From Kutzneria sp. CA-103260 (GTDB lineage Bacteria; Actinomycetota; Actinomycetes; Mycobacteriales; Pseudonocardiaceae): a DNA stretch of 64,000 nt. The stretch lies in the NCBI RefSeq assembly GCF_018263855.1, contig NZ_CP073318.1:2294001-2358000 (forward strand). The letters are read 5' to 3'. The position numbers and the translations under genes are program-made. Positions within the stretch are counted from its first letter, which is position 1. Each line of letters begins with the position of its first letter. The notes beneath the pieces were generated by a model that saw only the letters and a program-made list of their open reading frames with translations, ran no database searches and had not been told where the DNA came from. Shown here piece by piece: positions 10,001-18,498 of this stretch.

Positions 10001-10390
10001 GAACACCCCACCCACGTGCGCGTCGAGCAACTCGTCGCGGAACCTGACGACATCGGGGCTGTGCTCCATCAGCTTGGGCGGCCATGGGTGCTCCTCGGAG
10101 AGCACGAACGCGAGAACCGGCACGTCCGCCTCGACAGCCGCCCGGTATTCCAGTTCGGTTATCGACGCGCCGTGCCCATCGGGGACGAACCCGTACCGCC
10201 ACGCCATGACCACCACGTAGAGATCAGCTGAACGCACATCGGCCAAACACTTGTCCACGGGCCGCTTGTCTTCCGCCACGTAGTACTCCATGGCGACGTC
10301 TTCGTGTCCCATCCGCCGTATGGAGGTGCGTACCGCCTCGCGGTGCTCCTCCAGGTCGATGAAGGTCGACGAGACGTACACGCGAGCCAT
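7037..10390 (-). CDS. DUF4062-NACHT STAND NTPase with HEAT-like C-terminus
   Basis: 1117 aa. I start at ATG 10390 because it opens directly into the DUF4062 domain (MARVYVSSTFIDL); the open frame reaches 10513 but the extra 41 residues are Cys/Arg-rich and unlike the family. Residues 1-110 are DUF4062, a TIR/SEFIR-like predicted effector or adaptor. Walker A is GGPGSGKST at 231-239, Walker B VVLFDGLDEI at 315-324, and a VSSRIVG sensor strand follows at about 351. Residues 600-1000 look like alpha-helical HEAT-type repeats with AIRQAAISVFERDW-like units. NACHT NTPases of this layout act as NLR-like sensors in antiphage defence; ligand binding by the repeat part is inference. Divergent from the TIR gene at 10555. 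Confidence 0.85.
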   Translation of the reverse strand: MARVYVSSTFIDLEEHREAVRTSIRRMGHEDVAMEYYVAEDKRPVDKCLADVRSADLYVVVMAWRYGFVPDGHGASITELEYRAAVEADVPVLAFVLSEEHPWPPKLMEHSPDVVRFRDELLDAHVGGVFTSTDDLARRVSEALHQWGELSAPSVDWGVYRQAIVEHYRWVRLSVIAGAHEKRLARIPLTDVFVPQQVALGRPDYDLPQDLVESSDALHVIGRAARQVVLGGPGSGKSTLFHVTMLALCDPAASEDRVPVFLTGHQVPLLVELRQYVLSGSADFVAYLIDTTMATLGVRLDEDTVVDLLLDGEAVVLFDGLDEIFERSKRGRVVDQFRAFVRRFPRASVVVSSRIVGYDETELGLAGFEHHTLLDFGLREVREFVPRWYEHYTVQGEDRDANGLIRRITDNPRLLELAGNPLLLTMMAVIYKHYDLPERRWQLYARCIGVLLEDWDVKRKKIDTKELLRLDFVVGADQKAEILHRVAVLMLTVDATDGVRELNAIQYKPLRDTVAAYLVSQYDRSSGEGRALATEIVNHLRERTYVLAETGDGVFGFVHRTFMEYFAASQVLAEFNRRKADYRWLTDEVYGRYAHDDRWREPLLLLSGMLAGQGSPIREIVDALERLPNGLVFAGWCLAETGQIRPEDRRWASQLLSRVVAAIRHAEPSHRGIAGDVDRLIAAFSRLVVFTPVSDEVHAQIEMLTDSRSPTERVVGWQLNVAFGSRNERRRTAIAGLEHRDAAIRQAAISVFERDWAGDEDVFRAFLHVLHQDRSTKVREFVLVALHRGWPRRRIVLETLRSRTGRDTSTSHLAWLATHLATHWAGDAVACELVLELTRHPTTDEWSSQRAALRAAVADALVDGWARTEDLWDILNDKAREDDLSVAGTAVRVMLRVNREGTLESLSPFGLRSIKDVLPYVVEGFTRDPHIVGWLLDLAYDVDIKDELARLLVRAATRDPDCELVLHALTSIKQRSTSRALAKEILGAVASRHHRRAAARSKRDEEHWIHAVHAASVLTADAATTYWSKHQHQLAALSNALLSAIRSDDAVALAGLIQLVRSVLKPSLVGTDFQALRTALSRAEEVFAGRANELDVPSPPEGGHRGGTSMRPRKAIP

Positions 10391-10554
10391 GAACCATGGT
10401 GACACGCGGCAGCGGGCGGTTGTCCCGCATTTGCGGTGGTCTGGCTCCTGGAACACCAAGCGACACACCGCGACGACCGCATTGGTGGATTGACATCGCC
10501 TCGAAATGATCAATCATGGCGGGCATGGCCGACGGAGGCAGAGGGGGAGGTCCG

Positions 10555-13395
10555 GTGGCCGCCAGCCCGACCACATACGACGCCTTCATGTCGTACAGCC
10601 ACGCATTGGACGGTGTCCTCGCACCGACCTTTCAGCGCGAGTTGGAGCGGTTCGCCAAACCGTGGTACCAAACTCGCTCCTTACGGGTGTTCCGGGACAA
10701 CGCCAGCCTGACGGCGAACCCCGGGCTGTGGACATCGATCGAACAGGCGCTGGCCCGGTCGGACTGGTTCCTGTTGATGGCGTCCCCGGACGCGGCGGGA
10801 TCCCCGTGGGTGGACCGTGAAGTGCAGTGGTGGCTGACCAATCGCTCGCCGCAGAGCCTGCTGATCGTCCTCACCGGCGGCGAACTGGCCTGGGACGAAC
10901 AGGGATCGGATGTCGACTGGTCTGTCACGAACTCGCTGCCGCCGGCACTGCGGGGCACGCTGTCCGAGGAGCCACGGTGGGTGGACCTGCGGTGGCTGCG
11001 GGACACCACCAACGTCGACCGGAACAACCCGAGACTGCGGGACTGCGTGGCGGACGTCGCCGCGGCAATCCGGCACACCCCCAAGGACCTCCTGGTCGGC
11101 GAGCACATCCGACAACATCGCCGCACGATGCGGCTGGCCCGGGGTGGCGTGACCACCCTGGCCATCCTCCTGGTGATCGCCGTTGTGGCGGCCCTGATCG
11201 CGGTCAGCCAGCGGAACAACGCGCAGAACCAGGCGCGGGTGGCGACAGCACGGCAACTGGCCGCACTGGCGGTGTCAGACCTCAGCAACCACTTTGATCT
11301 CGCGCAGTTGTACGCGGTGGCCGCCTACCGCATGGATGACGACGCACAGACCCGTTCCGCGCTGTTCCAGGCTGTCACGGCGAGCCCGCATCTGGTGCGG
11401 ATGCTGCCGATCGGCGCGCAGATGGGAGTAGTGGCAGGGGCAAGCACAGCGCGCGTGGTGGTGGCGGGGACAAATGACGGCCGGTTGCTCCGCTGGGATC
11501 TGGACCATGACGCCATCAGCCAAGTGCGCGTGGGCACCGCAAAGATCACTGGAATCGCCGTCGACGGCACCGGCCGGCGGATCGTCGCGTCTGACGCCAG
11601 CAAGATCTTCATCTGGAACGGCGACAACGGCGCGCAACCGGTCGTGCTGCCGATTCCCCAGGTTCTGCCGTCGGATTCGCTGCCGCAGCAGCACAAGCTT
11701 CTGGCCATCTCGCCATCGGGGAACACGATCGCGGCCATCCAGCAGAGCGCGTCCGGCGATGGGAAGTTGCTCGTCCTCGACGGCGCCACCGGTCACGTTC
11801 TCCGCAGCACCGCGGCAGACCCCGCATGGTTCGCGATCGGCCTGCCGGACGACACCACCCTGAACACTGCGAATGGCGCCGGCTCCTGGAGCCACCTGTC
11901 GGTGGCCTCGCTGACGGTCACTGACAGCGGCGCGCAACTGGGAACACCAAGCGATGCCTACTACTGCTGTGGCTTTTCAGCCGATGCCGGCTATTCGGTG
12001 TGGGCAAAGTACGACACCGTGAACGTGATCGCCGACCAGACCAGCCCTCCGGCTGGCTCCAGCAATAGCCCGAACCCAACCGCGGCGGTGCCGTTGGCGT
12101 ATCCGGACCGGTTCGCTGTGAGCACCGACGGGAAGGAGGTGGCTGTTTCCGGTGGTGGCGCGCTCTACGTCGCTTCCACGAGCGGGGACAGCGAGAACCC
12201 GGCGCAGCAGCTGTCCGGAACCGGCAACGTCGACGCGATCACGTTTGTCGGCGGAAGTCACCAGCTCGTCTCAGCGAGCGGCTCGACGCTGATGTTCTGG
12301 GATCTCGATCAGACATCCCGTGTCACCACCGGCCCGGCCGTGGACGCGACGGACACGTCCAACGCCGGCGACCAGCCGTTGATCAGCGTCTCGCCGGACG
12401 GCACGCACATCGCGCTGTCCGGTGACTACACCGACAGCCCGCTGACGAGCAGCAAGGGAAACTTCGTCGTCGAGAACGTCGGCGCATCCCCACCCGCGGT
12501 GATGGTCACCGCCCCGTTCACCGACGCGGTTCCGGTGTGGAGTCCGGACGGCAGCCGACTGCTGCTGATCGGCTCCGCGAGCGATGCCGGCTACAGCGCT
12601 GTCCAGTGGTCCGCTGGGCAGTTCCAGGGTGCATGGCACACGCCGAACGCCAACACACCCGTCGCCGCTCGAGTGTCCCCGGATGGCCAGCGCGTAGTGG
12701 TGGTCAGCGACCATGGCGACATCCAGGTCCGGCGAATGTCCGACGGTGCGGTGCTGACCAGTGTCGGTGGTGGCCAACAGCAGATCGGCGCCAACAGCTT
12801 CGGCACGCGCAACTACGCCGCCATCAGCGCCGACCTGACCACCGTCTACCTGGTCGGCTCGGACAGCGTCGTCCATGTCGTGGACACCGCGACCGGCCAG
12901 CAACACGCGCTGCCCGGTTCCGCCGCGCTGTCGGTCGCGGCGGCTGACGACCGTCTGCTGGTCACCCGTTCCGACAACAGCCTGGAAGTGTGGAACACCG
13001 CCGGAACTCAGCTCGTACGCACGATCCCGGCGGACGCCGGCTACACCCCGGTGATCACGGCGATACCCGGCGGCCGGCTTGTCGCCCGTCTGAACGACCT
13101 GGGCACCGTGGAGCTGTGGAACAGCGACACGGGCGCGGCGCTGGGCTCCTTCCCACTGCCCTTTCCCATCCGCTCAACCGGACAACCCGCCTGGGACTCC
13201 ACGGCGGTCGCGGCCAGCCAGGACGGGCGGGAGCTGGTCAGCGCATCGGCGGACGGCGCGATTGTCCGCTGGCAACTCGACCCTGGTGCTTGGGTCCGGC
13301 TGGCCTGCGCCACCGCGGGCCGGGACCTCACCGTGGACGAGTGGCGCGGACAAGTGAACGACTCACCGCCGGATGATCTCGCCTGTCGGCAATGA
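10555..13395 (+). CDS. TIR-transmembrane-beta-propeller protein (copy 1)
   Basis: 946 aa from GTG 10555, chosen because GGGGGAGG lies 4 bases upstream; ATGs at 10516 and 10525 are alternatives without a site. Residues 5-150 form a TIR domain (YDAFMSYSH, LRVFRDNASL, PWVDREVQWW with the candidate catalytic E89). A membrane helix follows at about 198-219, then a helix containing ARVATARQLAALA. From about 270 to the end there are WD40/propeller blades (SPDGTHIALSG, WSPDGSRLLL, SQDGRELVSASADG). The C-terminus ACATAGRDLT--EW is the tail seen on many bacterial WD40 STAND proteins. Predicted cytosolic TIR NADase or signalling head and outer propeller. Ends 13 bases from its convergent paralogue. Confidence 0.85.
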   Translation: MAASPTTYDAFMSYSHALDGVLAPTFQRELERFAKPWYQTRSLRVFRDNASLTANPGLWTSIEQALARSDWFLLMASPDAAGSPWVDREVQWWLTNRSPQSLLIVLTGGELAWDEQGSDVDWSVTNSLPPALRGTLSEEPRWVDLRWLRDTTNVDRNNPRLRDCVADVAAAIRHTPKDLLVGEHIRQHRRTMRLARGGVTTLAILLVIAVVAALIAVSQRNNAQNQARVATARQLAALAVSDLSNHFDLAQLYAVAAYRMDDDAQTRSALFQAVTASPHLVRMLPIGAQMGVVAGASTARVVVAGTNDGRLLRWDLDHDAISQVRVGTAKITGIAVDGTGRRIVASDASKIFIWNGDNGAQPVVLPIPQVLPSDSLPQQHKLLAISPSGNTIAAIQQSASGDGKLLVLDGATGHVLRSTAADPAWFAIGLPDDTTLNTANGAGSWSHLSVASLTVTDSGAQLGTPSDAYYCCGFSADAGYSVWAKYDTVNVIADQTSPPAGSSNSPNPTAAVPLAYPDRFAVSTDGKEVAVSGGGALYVASTSGDSENPAQQLSGTGNVDAITFVGGSHQLVSASGSTLMFWDLDQTSRVTTGPAVDATDTSNAGDQPLISVSPDGTHIALSGDYTDSPLTSSKGNFVVENVGASPPAVMVTAPFTDAVPVWSPDGSRLLLIGSASDAGYSAVQWSAGQFQGAWHTPNANTPVAARVSPDGQRVVVVSDHGDIQVRRMSDGAVLTSVGGGQQQIGANSFGTRNYAAISADLTTVYLVGSDSVVHVVDTATGQQHALPGSAALSVAAADDRLLVTRSDNSLEVWNTAGTQLVRTIPADAGYTPVITAIPGGRLVARLNDLGTVELWNSDTGAALGSFPLPFPIRSTGQPAWDSTAVAASQDGRELVSASADGAIVRWQLDPGAWVRLACATAGRDLTVDEWRGQVNDSPPDDLACRQ

Positions 13396-13408
13396 TTCTG
13401 CGGCCGTG

Positions 13409-16171
13409 TCACCGTTGACAGCGCAGATCGGCCGGGGCGTCGGCCCCCGTCACATCACGCCATTCCTCGGGTTGGAGATCCCGCCCGGCGAACTGGCACG
13501 CCCGCGTGAGCCATGACTGTTCGCTGGCTGCCCATCGAGCGACGGAGCCCCCGGGGTTCGCGGTGAGCAGCTCGCCGGTCGCGCCTACCCCGGTGACGGC
13601 GGTGGCATACCAGGGCGCGGTGGCGAACGTGACCTTCACCTGGGCCAACTGCAGCACACCGAGCGTTGTCCCGTCGTCGATGTTGATGACTGCGACGGTG
13701 CCGTCGTTGCGTACCCGGCCGACATACGGCGAGCCTGGGACCCAACTCATCGGGCTGGCGAAGTCGACGCCGCCCGGGATTGTGCGGATCAAGTTGCCCG
13801 AGGGATCCCGGACGTCCAGGGAACCGTCGGCGTGCGAGACAAGGAGCCGGTCGCCGGCGAAATCGACCGTCTTGGAAATGCCGGGGACAGTCGTGGTCCG
13901 CTTCTCCTGGCTGTCCACCACGGTCAGTTGCCCGCCGCCGTTGTCCTTTCCCGCGATCCACGCCGCATACCGACCGTCGTCGCTGATCGCAGCCAGGCCG
14001 ACCTCGACATTGCCGGAGCTTTTTGTCAGGAGTTGGTCCTGGCTGGCATGACTGTAGATGTACTCGCCGTCGCTCAGTCGGCGCACCGACATCCCGCCGT
14101 ATGCGCTGACACACACGAGATTCTGGCCGTCGGACGTGATTCTCGCGGCGAGGTTGGCCACGCCCTGGCCACTGAGCAACTTCTCGGTGCCGGTACCCCG
14201 GACCGCGTACAGCCCGCAGCCGACCTTCCCGATCAATGCCGGCGTGCCGTCGGCCAGGAAGGCGGGAAAGACGTCCCGCTGCGGGCTTGTCACAGTGACA
14301 CCGGCGTCAGGCCCGCCCCGAAGATTGTGCAGCAGCACATCTCCGCCGTCACCGACGAGCAGCGCCCGCGTGCCGTCGGGTGACACCGCCATGCGGATGG
14401 GGCCGCTAGCGGCGGAGGTGTCGGGGACATTCAGGTTGCTGGTGTCCAGCCGCAGCCGAGGCCGCTGATCTGGATCCCAGACCGACACGGTGGCGCCCTT
14501 GGACGTGATCAGCCGCTTCGAGTCGCCGACGAAGGCGACGTGCTCGGCGCCTCCGGCGCCGACCAGTTCCCTGTTGCCGCGGTTGTCGTTCATTCCGGCG
14601 ACCTCGGACAACCAGAGGTGACCACCGCCGCCCTGGGCGATCTCCTTGCCGTCACGGCGGATTGCCAGGACGTTGGGCGTGTAGGCGCCCGCGACCGCGG
14701 AGATTCCGGGTTCGGTCTGGTCGGTGGCTGTGCCGAAGACCATCGCCCAGCCGGCCAGGAAGCCGGTGAAGGAACCGTCGTCCGAAGTGGCGGAGATGCC
14801 CATGCTGGTGGGGGCCATCTGCTCCTCTTGCCGGACCGTGACCGCGAGGTCCGCAAGCCGCAGGCGCAGCCATTTCCCCGCGCCGCTGGTCACCGCGATG
14901 GTCTGTTCGTCGGGGAAGCCGACTCCGTCCCAGTACGGGTCCGAAAGCTCGGTGCTTCCACGTCGTGACCCGGTCGGGGCAGTGAAGGTGGCCAGGCGGT
15001 GGGGCTGAGCCGTGGGCGAGTTCAGAACTACGACGGTCGTGCCCTTCGGGGAGACCGCGACGTGTGCCGGTTGGTCCTGGTCGAGGAGGACCGGCGCCGA
15101 ACCCACCCGCCAGAGCGCCGCCCGTTGCCCATCGGTAGCGGCGGCCACGGCGCCGTCCGCACTGACCGCGACATCCGTCACCGGGACGGTGCCGAGCCGC
15201 CCTTCCGAAGTGGTTCCCTTCGCCGGGTCCCAGCGGATCAGTCGGCCGTCGGCGGTACCGGCGAGCGCGATTCCGCCGGTCGACGCCGTGAGTGCGGTGA
15301 CGGGCGCGGGGAACGTGTGCTGGCGGACCAGGTCGGGGTTGTCGTTGACGGTCTGGAACAGCGCCGCCACGGTTTGCGAGTCGCGCTCCATGCGGTAGCC
15401 CTCGGCGGCCAGTAGCCGGGCCAGGGCCGCGTCTGTCGGGGAGTCCTTGACGGCCGTGGCCGCGAGCAACCGGGCAGTGGCGACCTGAGCCTGCGCGGTG
15501 GCGCGCTGGCCCTGCTGGACGGCGACCACCCCGGCCACCGAGGCGACTAGGAAGAGCACCACGAACACAGCCAGTGCGGTCCGGATCCGCCGCCGGTCGC
15601 GCCGCTTCCAGCGAAGATGTTCCCCGATCAGTTCGTCCTTCTCGACCCCACGCAGTGGCGCGGCGAACTCCGCGAGCGCTTCCTGCACCCGGGGATCGTC
15701 ATCGTCGGGCTTGGCCAGTTCCCGCAGTCCACGCAGATCGATCCACCGCGGCTCGCTGCGCAGGCAGCCGCGCAGTGCCGGGTGGACAGCGGTGCTGCGG
15801 GCGGCGAAGTCACCGGCTGTGGCGTCCCAGTCCAGGTCACCGGCGGTGAGACCGATCAGAATGCGCTCGGGCGAGCGGTGCCGCAGCCACCACTCGATTT
15901 CCCGGCCCACCCAGGGCGAATCTGCCGCCCGTGGCGAGGCCAGCAGCACCAGCCATTCCGAAGTGGACAGAGCTGCCTCGATGCTGTGCCACAGGTCAGG
16001 GTTGGCGGCGAGGTTCGCGTCGTCACGGAACACCCGAAGTGCACGCGCGCTGCGCCCCTTGCGGGCAAACGCTTCCAGCCGGCGCTGAAAACCGGGCGCG
16101 AAATCGCCGTCGCTGCCATGGCTGTAGGAGATGAACGCGTTGTACTGCGCCACCTGCTCTGGTTGGCTCAC
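13409..16171 (-). CDS. TIR-transmembrane-beta-propeller protein (copy 2)
   Basis: 920 aa from GTG 16171 (GAGGGGG just upstream); a TTG at 16198 is the alternative. Same order as its convergent neighbour: TIR (YNAFISYSH, LRVFRDDANLAANP, PWVGREIEWW with E91), a basic stretch RRDRRRIR, membrane helix at about 197-219, the helix ARLLAATAVKD, then a propeller with SPDGTRALLVGDGG and SDDGRYAAW blades. It ends with ACQFAGRDLQPEEW, matching copy 1. The two TIR heads are clearly related while the propellers have drifted, which suggests old duplication with different ligands. Divergent from the membrane gene at 16306. Confidence 0.85.
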   Translation of the reverse strand: MSQPEQVAQYNAFISYSHGSDGDFAPGFQRRLEAFARKGRSARALRVFRDDANLAANPDLWHSIEAALSTSEWLVLLASPRAADSPWVGREIEWWLRHRSPERILIGLTAGDLDWDATAGDFAARSTAVHPALRGCLRSEPRWIDLRGLRELAKPDDDDPRVQEALAEFAAPLRGVEKDELIGEHLRWKRRDRRRIRTALAVFVVLFLVASVAGVVAVQQGQRATAQAQVATARLLAATAVKDSPTDAALARLLAAEGYRMERDSQTVAALFQTVNDNPDLVRQHTFPAPVTALTASTGGIALAGTADGRLIRWDPAKGTTSEGRLGTVPVTDVAVSADGAVAAATDGQRAALWRVGSAPVLLDQDQPAHVAVSPKGTTVVVLNSPTAQPHRLATFTAPTGSRRGSTELSDPYWDGVGFPDEQTIAVTSGAGKWLRLRLADLAVTVRQEEQMAPTSMGISATSDDGSFTGFLAGWAMVFGTATDQTEPGISAVAGAYTPNVLAIRRDGKEIAQGGGGHLWLSEVAGMNDNRGNRELVGAGGAEHVAFVGDSKRLITSKGATVSVWDPDQRPRLRLDTSNLNVPDTSAASGPIRMAVSPDGTRALLVGDGGDVLLHNLRGGPDAGVTVTSPQRDVFPAFLADGTPALIGKVGCGLYAVRGTGTEKLLSGQGVANLAARITSDGQNLVCVSAYGGMSVRRLSDGEYIYSHASQDQLLTKSSGNVEVGLAAISDDGRYAAWIAGKDNGGGQLTVVDSQEKRTTTVPGISKTVDFAGDRLLVSHADGSLDVRDPSGNLIRTIPGGVDFASPMSWVPGSPYVGRVRNDGTVAVINIDDGTTLGVLQLAQVKVTFATAPWYATAVTGVGATGELLTANPGGSVARWAASEQSWLTRACQFAGRDLQPEEWRDVTGADAPADLRCQR

Positions 16172-16292
16172 CGGTGCCCCCTCGACCCTGATCCGCAACG
16201 AGCCGTGGCCACCCTAACGGCTTTCCTGTGCGGTGTGCCGGCAAACGGCTGACCTCACCGCCGTTGTCCAGCGGACCTGGCCCGCCGTCTCC

Positions 16293-16298
16293 TACATT
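16293..16298 (+). promoter_or_regulatory. TACATT -10-like box of a probably leaderless gene
   Basis: TACATT ends 7 bases before the ATG at 16306, and no ribosome site precedes that ATG. This is the geometry of actinobacterial leaderless promoters. No clear -35 box is seen. Confidence 0.4.
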
Positions 16299-16305
16299 GC
16301 GGGCC

Positions 16306-18498
16306 ATGGTTGCCGAACAGGCCCGACCGACCGAGCCGCGGCCGGCCACCGAGGTCCGGCAGTCCGCGGCGCGGGGCCGGGTGCTGCGGCTGGTCGGCTG
16401 GCCGACGGCGGTGCTCGGCCTGTTGATCCTGCTGGCCGACCAGTCCCGCGCCGGACAGGACCACCTGCCGTGGTTCGATCAGACCGCCGCGTCGCCGGCA
16501 AGGGCGTTGGTCTACGGCGCGTTGGGCTGGATCCTGCTGGGGTTCGGGCGGACCGCCGCACGCGCCGGGCGCCGTCACCTGGCGAGGGTGCTGACCGGGC
16601 TCGACGACCTGCCCGAGGACCAGCGCATCGTGCTGTTCCTGCGCTCCTTCTCCGACGACGAGGGGTTCGCCCATCAGCAGAGCGGCCCGCAGGCCATCGA
16701 CTACGGCGGCAGCACACGGACCGAGGAGGAGCAGATCGCCGGCGCGCTCGCCCCGTTCGGCCGGATGGTGGCGCTCGGACGGCCGGGTGAGACGCTGCCC
16801 CAGGCTGGCGCGGAGCGCCACTTCGCCTCGGACGAGGACTGGCAGAAGCAGGTGCTGGCCGCGCTCAAGCGAGCGAACCTCGTCGTGCTGGCGGCCGGTC
16901 CAGGCCCGAACCTGCTCTGGGAGGTCAAGCAGATCGTCGCCCGCGACCGGCCGACCGAGGTGATCCTGCTGGTCAGCAGGGACAGCAGGCAGTACCGGGA
17001 CTTCCGGGAGTCGGTGGGCTCCGAGTTCCGGGGTGGCCTGCCGGACTACACACCGACCGGTGCGACACACGCGATCGGGGCCAACACCTACACCAAGGCG
17101 GTGATCTGGTTCCAGCCGGACTGGACGCCCCACCTGTGTCATCTGGACGGCGGCGAGGTGCCGGCCAGCCCACGCAACTGGGTCGGCAGCACGCTGTCCC
17201 ATGCGCTGGCGCCCGTATATGCCAGCGCGGGCGTCGCCCAGCCGGGCCGCCTCGTCGCGTGGACACTCAAGGTGCTCCGCGGTTGCCGAACCAGGATCAC
17301 CGCGCAGGCCAACGGTATTCGGCGCCGGTTCACGGTATGGCGCTGGCGGCAGCGCACAATGCCGGCATCGTCGGCGGACACCAGTTGGCGTGCGCGGCGC
17401 GCTCGCACCGGTGGCGTGGAGTTCCTGCTCTGGGTCAGCGACGGCCGCAAGCGCCACACTGTCGAGTACCGGTCGTATCGTGGTGATCGCGCCGCGGTCC
17501 TGGTGAAGCGGCGGGTCGTCGGCCGTGGCCCGCGATGCCTGGACCGGCAGTTCCGGCTGGGCCGGCGAGGGCCGGTCGCCCGGCTGCTGGTCGACGCGAA
17601 CGACTATCGGTTGTGGGTCGGTGGCCGACAGGTCTTCTCGGCGCGGGACGGCGCGCCGAGCTCGGACGCGTTCCTGGAACGCCGGGCGATGGCCATTCGC
17701 GACAGACTGCTGGCGGCGCCCCCGTCTTTTCCCGGTCCGTTCCGGGTGAAGCTGCGGATCGCGCCCAGGGTGTCCCATCGGGACGCGTGGGTGGTGACCG
17801 ACGGGGCGGACGGGTGGGTGGCGGTCGATCCGGTGATCGCGCTGCTGCGCAGCCGGTCGGACTTCGGCGTCGCCGGCGTGTGGCTCACCGACCGGGCCGT
17901 CCACATCGGACACGACGGCGGCCAGATATTCATCTCCTATTTGGAACTCGCCGCCGGCACCGTGACCGCGGACCACCTCACCCTGCACGTCGGGCCGCGG
18001 GCGGTGCGCCTGCCCGGCCACGCCGAACACATCGCGAGGTTGCTGGCGTTGGTCAGGGAGGTGGTCGTGGCCCACGACGCCGTCTTCGGCGCGCCGCCGG
18101 CCGTCCAGCCGGACGAGCCGCGACCGGAGCGCGGGTCGCCGATGGATGTCACGTGGGCGCAGCTGGCCATGTCCCTGTCCGGCTTCGGCGCGTTCATCGG
18201 GGCCAGCTCACTCATCGCCAATCCGGACGACCTGGTGCTCGACGGGTGGCCGTGGCTGCTGGCGGCCCCGGTGCGGATGGTCATCGGCGCCGGTGCCGGC
18301 GTGGTCATGATGGTGGGGATGGTGGTGGCCTTTGTCCTTGTTTTCTCTGTGTGTCGGTGGTTCGGTCGCGCCGCGACGGCGATCGTTTCGCTACGCCGCA
18401 GGGTGCGCAGACGTCAGCCAAGGAGCGCCAGGAGGGTGGCGACGCCGCCGAAGAACAGGATGGAGATCACCGCGGCCCAGACACGGGGGCGCGGGTAG
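16306..18498 (+). CDS. Multi-pass membrane protein with TIR-like FLRSFSDD domain
   Basis: 730 aa from ATG 16306. Two membrane helices near residues 28-48 and 64-84 precede a cytosolic domain starting DQRIVLFLRSFSDDEGF and running to KRANLVVLAAGPGPNLLWEVKQIV; this alternating alpha/beta layout with a Glu in the last helix recalls TIR/STIR-like domains but is not a standard TIR. A long region with PH-like strands (residues 360-600) follows, and two or three helices near 620-685 (LAMSLSGFGAFIGA, MVIGAGAGVVMMVGMVV). The function is unknown; position beside TIR and caspase genes suggests a conflict role. Its 3' end overlaps the convergent caspase gene by 85 bases. Confidence 0.7.
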   Translation: MVAEQARPTEPRPATEVRQSAARGRVLRLVGWPTAVLGLLILLADQSRAGQDHLPWFDQTAASPARALVYGALGWILLGFGRTAARAGRRHLARVLTGLDDLPEDQRIVLFLRSFSDDEGFAHQQSGPQAIDYGGSTRTEEEQIAGALAPFGRMVALGRPGETLPQAGAERHFASDEDWQKQVLAALKRANLVVLAAGPGPNLLWEVKQIVARDRPTEVILLVSRDSRQYRDFRESVGSEFRGGLPDYTPTGATHAIGANTYTKAVIWFQPDWTPHLCHLDGGEVPASPRNWVGSTLSHALAPVYASAGVAQPGRLVAWTLKVLRGCRTRITAQANGIRRRFTVWRWRQRTMPASSADTSWRARRARTGGVEFLLWVSDGRKRHTVEYRSYRGDRAAVLVKRRVVGRGPRCLDRQFRLGRRGPVARLLVDANDYRLWVGGRQVFSARDGAPSSDAFLERRAMAIRDRLLAAPPSFPGPFRVKLRIAPRVSHRDAWVVTDGADGWVAVDPVIALLRSRSDFGVAGVWLTDRAVHIGHDGGQIFISYLELAAGTVTADHLTLHVGPRAVRLPGHAEHIARLLALVREVVVAHDAVFGAPPAVQPDEPRPERGSPMDVTWAQLAMSLSGFGAFIGASSLIANPDDLVLDGWPWLLAAPVRMVIGAGAGVVMMVGMVVAFVLVFSVCRWFGRAATAIVSLRRRVRRRQPRSARRVATPPKNRMEITAAQTRGRG

